Positions 1-5,773 of a stretch of 7,282 nucleotides of DNA are shown here, one piece after another (positions within the stretch are counted from its first letter, which is position 1; every line of letters begins with the position of its first letter). A program made the translations under genes and the position numbers. This stretch comes from Segetibacter sp. (GTDB lineage: Bacteria > Bacteroidota > Bacteroidia > Chitinophagales > Chitinophagaceae), in contig JASLBT010000310.1 in the NCBI GenBank assembly GCA_030146445.1, positions 1-7,282 of the forward strand, given 5' to 3'. Below the pieces are notes generated by a model. The model saw only the letters and a list, made by a program, of their open reading frames with translations, ran no database searches and was not told the DNA's origin.

Positions 1-39
1 GGTTAAGCTTATGTTATAGAGGTTATATGGGGAAAAATG

Positions 40-790
40 GGTGTCGGGTATTGGGTATTATGGTATTGGGTATTTAGGGCCGGGAAGTTGATAAGTTGAT
101 AGCTTGAATAGTTGATCAGTTGATAGGTTGAATAGTTGATAGGTTTAGTTCTTATATTCTTGCTCCAATACAGGCTAAAAAAGAATACGCATGAAAAACC
201 CATGCTGAAGCCACAGTAGCACTAAGCTTAATCGAGGAACGTGGGGTTAGGTAGTGGGTATTGTGGTATTGGGGAAAGTTGATAGGTTGAATAGTTGATA
301 CGTTGAGTTTTATATTCCTGCACTAGTACACGCTGGAAAAGAGTACGCATGAAAAACCCATGCTGAAACCACAGTAGCACTAAGCTTAATCGAGGAACGT
401 GGGGATAGGTAGTGGGTATTGTGGTATTGGGGAAAGTTGATAGGTTGAATAGTTGATAAGTTGAGTTTTATTTTCCTGCACCAATACAGGATAGAAAAGA
501 GTACGCATGAAAAACCCATGCTGAAACCACAGTAGCAGTAAAGCTTAATCAAGGAACGTGGGGTTAGGTAGTGGGTATTGTGGTATTGGGAAAGTTGATA
601 GGTTGAATAGTTGATACGTTGAGTTTTATATTCCTGCACTAATACAGGCTAGAAAAGAGTACGCATGAAAAACCCATGCTGAAACCACAGTAGCAGTAAA
701 GCTTAATCAAGGAACGTGGGATTAGGTAGTGGGTATTGTGGTATTGGGGAAAGTTGATAGGTTGAATAGTTGATAGGTCGATTTGTTGAG
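40..790. repeat. 158-bp tandem repeat array, four full cores plus partial fifth copy
   Basis: The core word ATGAAAAACCCATGCTGA begins at 191, 349, 507 and 665, exactly 158 bases apart each time. The leading block GTAGTGGGTATTGTGGTATT begins at 251, 409, 568 and 726. A diverged leading block (40-148) precedes the first core. After the fourth core the leading block repeats once more and then decays; a remnant GCATGAAAA has its ATG at 822, 157 bases after the previous one. Each unit holds a GGTATT-rich block, a GTTGATAG-type microrepeat, a variable A/T-rich spacer, and the conserved core ending in AACGTGGG. The core contains GCATG-7nt-CATGC, a weak hairpin. Because 158 is not a multiple of 3, reading frames change between copies, so protein coding is unlikely. 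The function is unknown. Confidence 0.95.
85..148. repeat. 8-bp microsatellite-like repeat, consensus (A/T)(A/G)GTTGAT
   Basis: Seven consecutive 8-base units start at 85, 93, 101, 109, 117, 125 and 133, and a degenerate eighth follows at 141. They are variants of AAGTTGAT, TAGTTGAT and AGGTTGAA. Each later 158-bp unit contains only three to four such octamers, so this is an expanded (or ancestral) version at the left end of the array. Confidence 0.9.
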
Positions 791-1258
791 ATCTGAACTT
801 GTGCAATAAATGCAAATAGGCATGAAAACAAAATTTATTTACTTATCGCACAGCCAAATTGCAACTATTGTATGTATACATTATTCACGGGCTGAAAGTT
901 GCTGAAACGCCCACCAAACCGGGACTTCGTTTTGACGGTTATGGGCATGCACTATCCAGTAGTGGTTCGGCTTATTAAACCTGGCGGCACAACTACGCAA
1001 TTGCGATTATCGGAGCTTTCAAATATAGTAAGGCTGCATTTCTCCTTGATCTCCCCTGGATCAATTAGATTAACCTGAAAAAACTATTCATTTTGATAAC
1101 TGGTATGATAGTTTAATTTTTAGAATTTGGGTGTATGTTTACTTTAACTATAGATCCATGTCGGATTACACTTGCAGTGGCATTTTAGATCCGGCGTCAT
1201 CAAGCATTTGCCTTTTCGTTTACTCAAAACCCAGACAAGAATTTATAAAAGATTATTT
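791..1258. other. intergenic stretch, no gene recognised
   Basis: The stretch separates the tandem array from the next gene. The first 40 bases are a decayed continuation of the array. Bases 881-979 give a short minus-strand open frame that I could not assign. Bases 1080-1258 are strongly A/T-rich and probably carry the promoter of the gene at 1259. A TTTTG at 1091-1095 and a TAGAATTTG at 1121-1129 resemble the Bacteroidota -33/-7 elements (TTTG and TAnnTTTG), but the 25-base spacing and the extra base make this weak. Confidence 0.5.
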
Positions 1259-1747
1259 ATGAGAAGAGGATTATTTGTGATGTTTTTGACAATGCTGTTT
1301 AGCACAGCAATCAATGCCCGGGAAAAAACTTTTATGCGTTTTTATAGCCGGGAAGGAAAAAGATTTTCCCACGGATTTTATAACGGTGTAACAGATACTT
1401 CAGTATTTGTATTCAAAAACAATAAAAAAGTTGAGATCCCAATACACAAAATTGGTGTAATCAAATTACGCAGAGGTGCAGGACATACTGGTATCATTGG
1501 GGCTGCAATAGGCGGAGCAACACTCGCCGCTTTATTCGTATCAAACGCGGACAAAGATGGAGAAGCCTTGTCTGGCCCTGGGGTGAGCTTTGTAGGAGGT
1601 CTCGTAGTTGGTGGATCTTTAGGGGGGTTAGTAGGCTCGGTAATTTCTTACTTTGAGAAAAGTGTTTCTTTTAAGATTAACGGAAACATTACTGCGTGGC
1701 AGGAACAAAAAAATTTGATTGCAAGATTACCATCCACAAACAAGTAA
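1259..1747 (+). CDS. Secreted/envelope glycine-zipper protein, function unknown
   Basis: The protein is 162 residues. Residues 1-20 form a Sec-type signal peptide (MRRGLFVM... ending STAINA) with two N-terminal arginines. Residues 25-70 are polar and predicted beta-rich, ending in a basic KLRRG. Two glycine-spaced hydrophobic segments follow at about 73-94 (GxxGxxxGG pattern) and 111-132, separated by a charged loop around NADKDGE. The C-terminus is polar and contains FKINGN. This layout resembles small Bacteroidota proteins in which an IP-hxxI-hxhRRG strand precedes paired glycine zippers; glycine zippers generally pack membrane helices. The ATG at 1259 was chosen because it supplies the charged n-region of the signal peptide. 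The ATG at 1280 has a better ribosome-binding match (AGAGGA at 1265-1270) but would leave a signal without positive charge. A TTG at 1172 is open in frame but adds an unlikely basic leader. There is no same-strand partner nearby. Confidence 0.75.
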   Translation: MRRGLFVMFLTMLFSTAINAREKTFMRFYSREGKRFSHGFYNGVTDTSVFVFKNNKKVEIPIHKIGVIKLRRGAGHTGIIGAAIGGATLAALFVSNADKDGEALSGPGVSFVGGLVVGGSLGGLVGSVISYFEKSVSFKINGNITAWQEQKNLIARLPSTNK

Positions 1748-1781
1748 ATGAGCTACCCTCTACACCCTTGTTTTGCCTAAA

Positions 1782-1798
1782 CCCAAAGCGAGTTTGGG
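1782..1798. other. short hairpin downstream of the 1259-1747 gene
   Basis: CCCAAA, a 5-base loop GCGAG, then TTTGGG gives a 6-bp stem 35 bases after the stop codon. There is no following T-run on the plus strand, so calling it a terminator would rest on position alone. Confidence 0.35.
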
Positions 1799-2048
1799 AC
1801 AACGGAAAAAGGGCCAGACACACCGGGGTTAATTTTGGATGTGTTAAAACAGCATAGAACAACGTCTGCTCTTCGACCATCAGCAAGGTCGTGCAAGACC
1901 TGCGATCGCACTCTTAAGGCACGTCAAGAGACATCTGCCGACAGATAACTATTGGTAAGGTAGAACCCCGCAACCAAATCACCGGGCGGAATGCCATCTG
2001 ATTCGCAGACACCAGTACTCTTGTTGATCTATCAAGTGGGTTACGAGG

Positions 2049-2069
2049 GGGGGATAATTTTCATCCCCC
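2049..2069. other. G/C-rich hairpin
   Basis: GGGGGAT at 2049-2055 pairs perfectly with ATCCCCC at 2063-2069 around the 7-base loop AATTTTC. No T-run follows on either strand and no gene ends beside it, so its role is unclear. Confidence 0.6.
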
Positions 2070-2234
2070 AATGCTTGCCAAGTTTCTTACACAATGCCGG
2101 CACCAGCTTACAAATAGTCTTGACAACCCATCTTAAGTACATCGGTGATGATCATGTCTTTGATTTCAGCTTTCTGTTTCTGCTCTTAGTTGTCATGGTA
2201 GAAGGAACGATCGAAAACCGCTGGTACTTTGACA

Positions 2235-2283
2235 GGTTCACCCTACCCCCAAGGGGATAAAACTAAAGGTAATCCCGTGAACC
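2235..2283. repeat. inverted repeat GGTTCAC...GTGAACC with inner GGGAT/ATCCC pair
   Basis: GGTTCAC (2235-2241) and GTGAACC (2277-2283) are perfect 7-bp inverted copies 35 bases apart. Inside them GGGAT (2254-2258) can pair with ATCCC (2272-2276), so the whole could fold as one branched hairpin. It may be a small REP-like or MITE-like element; nothing here proves mobility. Confidence 0.5.
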
Positions 2284-2288
2284 ACGTG

Positions 2289-2336
2289 CTCCGTTAGCCC
2301 GCGATTTTCCGCAGTTACTCCGTAGCCCACGGTTTA
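2289..2336. repeat. imperfect direct repeat CTCCGT(T)AGCCC
   Basis: CTCCGTTAGCCCGCGATTTT at 2289-2308 and CTCCGTAGCCCACGGTTTA at 2318-2336 are two similar copies 29 bases apart. The CTCCGTAG word recurs on the minus strand in the hairpin at 5720-5746, which suggests one dispersed palindromic family. Confidence 0.5.
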
Positions 2337-2441
2337 AACTATTACTTCCACTATTTTAGCAGTACAATCTTGTCAGCGACCCGGGTTCCCAGAGGTCCCC
2401 CGCTGTAAGTTCATCAGCCGAAAATCATTAAATTGCTTCCC

Positions 2442-5027
2442 ATGCATACACCCCGCATCCTCCTGCTCATTCTCTCTATTACGCTATCGGCAATCGCATA
2501 CCACGCCCCTGCCCAGAAGGCCCCGGGCTGGCCCCAGATCACCCGTGAAAACAAACCGTGGACCCGTTGGTGGTGGCCCGGTAGCGCGGTCGACAAAGCG
2601 AGCATCACGCAGCAGCTGGAGCAAATCGCAAAAGCGGGTATTGGCGGGGTAGAGATTACGCCCATCTACGGGGCAAAGGGTTATGAGAGCCGGTACATCG
2701 ACTTCCTCTCCCCCAAATGGATGGAAATGCTCGAACACGTAGGGCGCGAAGGCAAGCGGCTCGGCCTCGGTGTCGACATGGCGACCGGAACCGGCTGGCC
2801 ATTCGGCGGACCATGGATAGACTCAGCCAACGCACTGGCAAGCGCTGTCCTGCAGGATGGCAAGATCACCGGGAAACCGACAAAGATGTTGGTAAAACGT
2901 GCTGCCCCCGGCGACGAGGGCCTGGTGGTCGACCCCTATTCTCCCGATGCTTTACGCCGGTACCTGGCACCATTCGATAAAGCATTCAGTAACTTTCCAA
3001 AAGCATTGGTGCGTAGCCAGTTTCATGACTCCTTTGAATACTATAACGGCAGCTGGACGCCTAAATTTGCACAGGTCTTTTCGGAAATGCACGGCTACGA
3101 CATCCAGCAATACGCGGCTGACCTGCTGGCAAAACCTGCAGATGTTTCTGCTGCCAACCGCGACAAAATCGCACGCATCAAAGCCGATTTTCGCGAAACC
3201 CTCGGGCGGCTGCACCTCGACTACCTGCGCACCTGGGTAGAGTGGTCGCATCGGCACGGGTTTATTGTTCGTAACCAGTCGCACGGCGCACCCGCAAACA
3301 TCCTCGACCTGTATGCCAATGCCGATATCGCCGAAACCGAAGTGTTTGGCTCCACTCCTTTTCCCATCCCCGGGCTGCGGCGGCTGGACAATGAAGTGCG
3401 CCACGACCAGGACCTGCCTGAACCGCTGGTCATCCGCATGGCATCGTCTGCAGGTCATGTTATGGGCCACAACCTTTCTTCAAGCGAAACGTGCACCTGG
3501 CTGCGCGACCATTGGAAAGTAGCCCTTGCCTATGCCAAGCCGGAGATAGACCGCATCTTTGCCGACGGCATCAATCATGTGTTTTACCATGGCACCGTCT
3601 TTTCTCCGAAAGATGCGCCCTGGCCGGGTTGGCTTTTTTACGCTTCTACACAATTTCATCCCAACAACACGATATGGGAAGATTTTGGCGCATTGAACCA
3701 ATATGTTGGTCGTGTGCAGTCTGTCCTTCAGCGCGGCAAACCCGACAACGACGTCCTGCTTTACTGGCCCCTTGCCGACGTATGGGACGATAAGGAGGGA
3801 CTTATGGTACAGCTGGGTGTGCATAATGTAAAATGGCTGACCGAACAACCCGCAGGCAAGCTTGCAAAAGCAATGATGGATAAAGGATACAGCTTCGACT
3901 ATATCTCCGACGCACAACTTCTACAGACGAAAGCTGATGCAAAACAACTCGTCACACCAGGCTCGCGCTATAAGGTGCTGGTTGTTCCCGCTACCCGCCG
4001 GATGCCCCTCGCGACCCTGCAACGCCTGAAGCAACTTGCTGATGGTGGTGCTACCGTAATTTTCCAGGCAATGCCCGAAGATGTACCCGGACTGGGCCGC
4101 CTTGAAGCCCGCCGTGCTGACTTTAAAAAATTCCTTGGCGAGTTCGATGGGCGTGCTGTCGTTAAAAGTGATGTACTCGCGGCACTCCGGTTGAACGGTG
4201 TTCCGCGCGAAGCTATCGCCGATGCCGGGGTGAGCTTTATTCGTCGCGCGGGCGCTCGTGGACATGATTACTTTTTCACCAATCTTACCGGTAAAAAGTT
4301 CGACGGATGGGTGACCCTGGGCGTACCTGCACGTTCGGCCATCTTGCGCGATCCGCTATCGGGAAGCACCGGTTTTGCGGCACTCAAACCCCTTGGTAAG
4401 GCAGCGCAGGTCTACCTGCAACTTGCGCCCGGCGAATCCCTGCTGCTGGAAACCGGCGCTGCTGCTGTGCTAGGGGGGCAAATGGCCTGGGCGTATCGCC
4501 AACCTACGGAAAGCCCCCATGCACTTAAGGGTACCTGGAAAATTGAGTTTATCAAAGGCGGTCCCGAGCTGCCAAAGCCACTCCAGGCAACTGAGCTGAA
4601 ATCATGGACCGAACTCGGTGGCAACGAAGCAAAACGTTTTGCGGGCACCGCACGTTATCGCCTCGAATGGGACGCTCCAAAACAAAAAGCCGACGACTGG
4701 CTACTCGACCTTGGCGAAGTTCGCGAAAGCGCCCATATTCGTCTTAATGGCCGTGATGTGGCTACCGCCTGGAGCATACCCTTCCAGGTGCGTGTGGGTG
4801 AATTCCTGAAACCGGGCCGGAACATCCTGGAGCTTGAGGTCACCAACCTTGCCGCCAACCGCATCCGCGATATGGATCAACGGAAGGTAGACTGGAAGAT
4901 CATGCGGGAGATCAACTTCGTCGACATCAATTATAAACCTTTCGACGCTTCCGGGTGGGAGATTACGCCGTCGGGTCTGCTGGGGCCGGTGCGGCTGGTG
5001 CCGTTAAACAAGGTGATGCCAAAATGA
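2442..5027 (+). CDS. GH106-type glycoside hydrolase (putative alpha-L-rhamnosidase), secreted
   Basis: The protein is 861 residues. Residues 1-24 are a Sec signal peptide (basic start, LLLILSITLSAIA core, cleavage probably after HAPA); there is no lipobox cysteine, so periplasmic or secreted. The N-terminal catalytic barrel opens with KPWTRWWWPGSAV (38-50) and continues with AGIGGVEI (65-72) and GTGWPFGGPWI (116-126), hallmarks of the GH106 family, whose known members remove alpha-L-rhamnose from pectins and glycoconjugates. Candidate catalytic acids are Glu199 in HDSFEYY and Glu349 in LSSSETCTW; Glu298 and Glu300 lie in DIAETEVFG. This mapping is by motif position and not proven. Residues about 420-620 form an alpha/beta domain (VLLYWP; YKVLVVPATRRMP), then a beta linker, and about 690-861 a galactose-binding-like beta-sandwich. 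Characterised GH106 enzymes are nearer 1,100 residues, so this is a shorter form. ATG 2442 was chosen over the in-frame TTG at 2433. The gene is clearly more GC-rich than its surroundings and has no SusC/D or regulator beside it. The rhamnose substrate is inferred. Confidence 0.88.
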   Translation: MHTPRILLLILSITLSAIAYHAPAQKAPGWPQITRENKPWTRWWWPGSAVDKASITQQLEQIAKAGIGGVEITPIYGAKGYESRYIDFLSPKWMEMLEHVGREGKRLGLGVDMATGTGWPFGGPWIDSANALASAVLQDGKITGKPTKMLVKRAAPGDEGLVVDPYSPDALRRYLAPFDKAFSNFPKALVRSQFHDSFEYYNGSWTPKFAQVFSEMHGYDIQQYAADLLAKPADVSAANRDKIARIKADFRETLGRLHLDYLRTWVEWSHRHGFIVRNQSHGAPANILDLYANADIAETEVFGSTPFPIPGLRRLDNEVRHDQDLPEPLVIRMASSAGHVMGHNLSSSETCTWLRDHWKVALAYAKPEIDRIFADGINHVFYHGTVFSPKDAPWPGWLFYASTQFHPNNTIWEDFGALNQYVGRVQSVLQRGKPDNDVLLYWPLADVWDDKEGLMVQLGVHNVKWLTEQPAGKLAKAMMDKGYSFDYISDAQLLQTKADAKQLVTPGSRYKVLVVPATRRMPLATLQRLKQLADGGATVIFQAMPEDVPGLGRLEARRADFKKFLGEFDGRAVVKSDVLAALRLNGVPREAIADAGVSFIRRAGARGHDYFFTNLTGKKFDGWVTLGVPARSAILRDPLSGSTGFAALKPLGKAAQVYLQLAPGESLLLETGAAAVLGGQMAWAYRQPTESPHALKGTWKIEFIKGGPELPKPLQATELKSWTELGGNEAKRFAGTARYRLEWDAPKQKADDWLLDLGEVRESAHIRLNGRDVATAWSIPFQVRVGEFLKPGRNILELEVTNLAANRIRDMDQRKVDWKIMREINFVDINYKPFDASGWEITPSGLLGPVRLVPLNKVMPK

Positions 5028-5051
5028 GGTGCGGGTGGGCGAAGCTAATAG

Positions 5052-5077
5052 AGCTGATCAGCTTATTTCCTGGTTTT
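5052..5077 (+). terminator. possible weak terminator of the glycosidase gene
   Basis: The perfect palindrome AGCTGATCAGCT (5052-5063), extended to AAGCT...AGCTT if the copy at 5042 is used, is followed after 9 bases by GGTTTTT. It is 25 bases beyond the stop codon. The stem is short and the T-run is distant. Confidence 0.25.
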
Positions 5078-5236
5078 TAAAACAACAAGTGCGGTAACCA
5101 CTAATGAGTATCGCCGCTTAGTGAGTTTGAGATTTAGGAAGTTTATTGTAACCCAAAAACCTCGTGCTGCTGCCGCCGTCCTGTTAGATTAATGGACGTT
5201 GGAAAGTATCCGTATGTCTTTACACAGAGTCAAAAT

Positions 5237-5263
5237 GGGATGCCGGACTGCGTCCGGCATCCC
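5237..5263. repeat. REP-type hairpin 1 (12-bp perfect stem, TGC loop)
   Basis: GGGATGCCGGAC (5237-5248) and GTCCGGCATCCC (5252-5263) are exact reverse complements around the 3-base loop TGC. The inner part GCCGGAC-TGC-GTCCGGC matches, in opposite orientation, the hairpin at 5688-5704. It lies 37 bases past the recognisable end of the transposase fragment. Read on the minus strand it is followed by ATTTTGA, so it could also stop transcription. Confidence 0.85.
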
Positions 5264-5299
5264 GAAAATGTTAGATGGGACGTAAAGAGATGCTGCTGC

Positions 5300-5505
5300 T
5301 AAAATGTTCAATTAGTGGCAACCGACTTTTCCGGGATGATAATCTCTTGCACTACTTCAAAAATACTCCTCGGCCCTATCTTCTATCCGAGCCTTTACCG
5401 GATTGTTGTGGCAGTCCGAACGATATTCATGCGGGCGGGCAAGTAGTTCAATTTATCTAATGTGAATTCAACAGTCTCCAATTGAAGAGCATAATTATCC
5501 TGCAG
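5300..5505 (-). pseudogene. RAYT/IS200-like transposase, C-terminal remnant
   Basis: Read on the minus strand, bases 5505-5443 give LQDNYALQLETVEF...LDKLNY, and bases 5410-5300 in a different frame give HNNPVKARIEDRAEEYF, a TGA stop (5357-5359), then SSARDYHPGK and a further stop before LNIL. Together they follow the usual C-terminal pattern of REP-associated tyrosine transposases (W-Q-x-x-N-H...KLxYIHNNPVxAGxV...Y.YSSAxDY). Between KLNY and HNNP there are 32 bases where about 3 are expected, so an insertion of about 29 bases has shifted the frame. Only the last 65 or so residues remain; the HUH motif and catalytic tyrosine of the N-terminal part are missing. In these elements the transposase acts on REP hairpins, and two such hairpins flank this fragment. 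It is non-functional. The identification is from remembered family motifs, not a search. Confidence 0.72.
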
Positions 5506-5568
5506 TTGGTTGGAGTTCGTGCTGACAACGGTTGTAAAAGGCTAAAATGTAAACGACCGGTGGGAACC

Positions 5569-5670
5569 GGGGTCCTCATAGCAAAGCTTTAGTATGTGAG
5601 AATGAGACCCTGCACTGCACTGCCGGGGTCCCTGCCACCCACGAAGCTAAAAGGGGGAGACCCCAGCAGG
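5569..5670. repeat. cluster of alternating GGGGTC / GACCC(C) stems
   Basis: GGGGTC at 5569-5574 and 5625-5630 alternates with GAGACCC at 5604-5610 and GAGACCCC at 5657-5664 region (GACCCC 5659-5664). The first pair folds as GGGTC(C)TCAT (5570-5579) with ATGAGACCC (5602-5610), nine pairs with one bulged C. The second gives GGGGTC with GACCCC, 6 bp, and CCTGC (5631-5635) may instead pair with GCAGG (5666-5670). Several mutually exclusive folds are possible. Confidence 0.55.
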
Positions 5671-5687
5671 ACAAAGGTTGTTCAAAC

Positions 5688-5704
5688 GCCAGACGCAGTC
5701 TGGC
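5688..5704. repeat. REP-type hairpin 2, inverted relative to hairpin 1
   Basis: GCCAGAC (5688-5694) and GTCTGGC (5698-5704) flank the loop GCA. On the minus strand this reads GCCAGAC-TGC-GTCTGGC, differing from hairpin 1 by a compensated G/A and C/T change in the stem. The asymmetric loop shows that the two hairpins are in opposite orientation, as in REP doublets. Confidence 0.8.
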
Positions 5705-5719
5705 AGTTTCCATTTGCTT

Positions 5720-5746
5720 CCGTAGTTGTCCTGCGGAACACTACGG
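5720..5746. other. CCGTAGT hairpin downstream of the 5774-6586 gene
   Basis: CCGTAGT (5720-5726) pairs with ACTACGG (5740-5746), extended by one T-A pair outside. After a two-base mismatch, TCC pairs with GGA around another TGC loop (5732-5734). It lies 28 bases beyond the stop of the minus-strand gene and could help terminate it, although no T-run follows on that strand. It shares CTCCGTAG with the repeat at 2318. Confidence 0.6.
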
Positions 5747-5773
5747 AGAGCCGGGATAGCTGCTGACGCCCGA

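Larger units (their letters stand above)
1748..2441. other. intergenic stretch rich in palindromes, no intact gene
   Basis: Almost 700 bases lie between the glycine-zipper gene and the glycosidase, with no convincing coding sequence. Visible structures are a CCCAAA-5nt-TTTGGG hairpin at 1782-1798 shortly after the upstream stop, a G/C-rich hairpin at 2049-2069, an inverted repeat at 2235-2283 and a direct repeat at 2289-2336. Scattered short open frames on both strands read partly like decayed protein but could not be assigned. No clear promoter for the glycosidase is visible. Confidence 0.55.
5028..5773. other. intergenic region carrying a decayed REP/RAYT element and hairpins
   Basis: No intact gene lies here. 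Going right there is an AGCTGATCAGCT palindrome (5052-5063) with a T-run beginning at 5073, a CACTAA/TTAGTG stem (5099-5123), REP hairpin 1, the transposase fragment, a cluster of GGGGTC/GACCCC stems, REP hairpin 2 and a CCGTAGT hairpin. The two genes flanking the region converge, so some of these stems may also serve as terminators. Confidence 0.7.

Noticed and set aside
310..639. 109-residue minus-strand open frame inside the tandem array (and a 64-residue one at 9-203)
   Set aside because: It crosses units whose period is not a multiple of 3, so the same DNA is read in different frames (GFSMGFSC versus SAWVFHAY). It is typical repeat-derived spurious coding.
40..790. CRISPR array
   Set aside because: The repeat unit is 158 bp and nearly identical throughout, with no unique spacers and no cas genes.
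881..979. minus-strand open frame ending in AFQQLSARE
   Set aside because: At about 33-41 codons with no start, signal or family match, it is within chance expectation, though the region may derive from a dispersed repeat.
2041..2196. minus-strand frame with one internal TGA reading KTICKLVPALCKKLGKHWG
   Set aside because: It could be a decayed gene, but the piece is short and matches no family I can name.
1991..2260. 89-residue plus-strand open frame
   Set aside because: It has no ribosome-binding site or recognisable domain, spans the palindromes of the intergenic region, and its hydrophobic stretch looks like translation of noncoding DNA.
2952..3470. 172-residue minus-strand open frame inside the glycosidase
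   Set aside because: It overlaps a well-supported GH106 domain and is a product of GC-rich antisense reading.
5275..5460. 61-residue plus-strand open frame
   Set aside because: It lies antisense to the transposase remnant, has no ribosome-binding site and begins directly after the REP hairpin.
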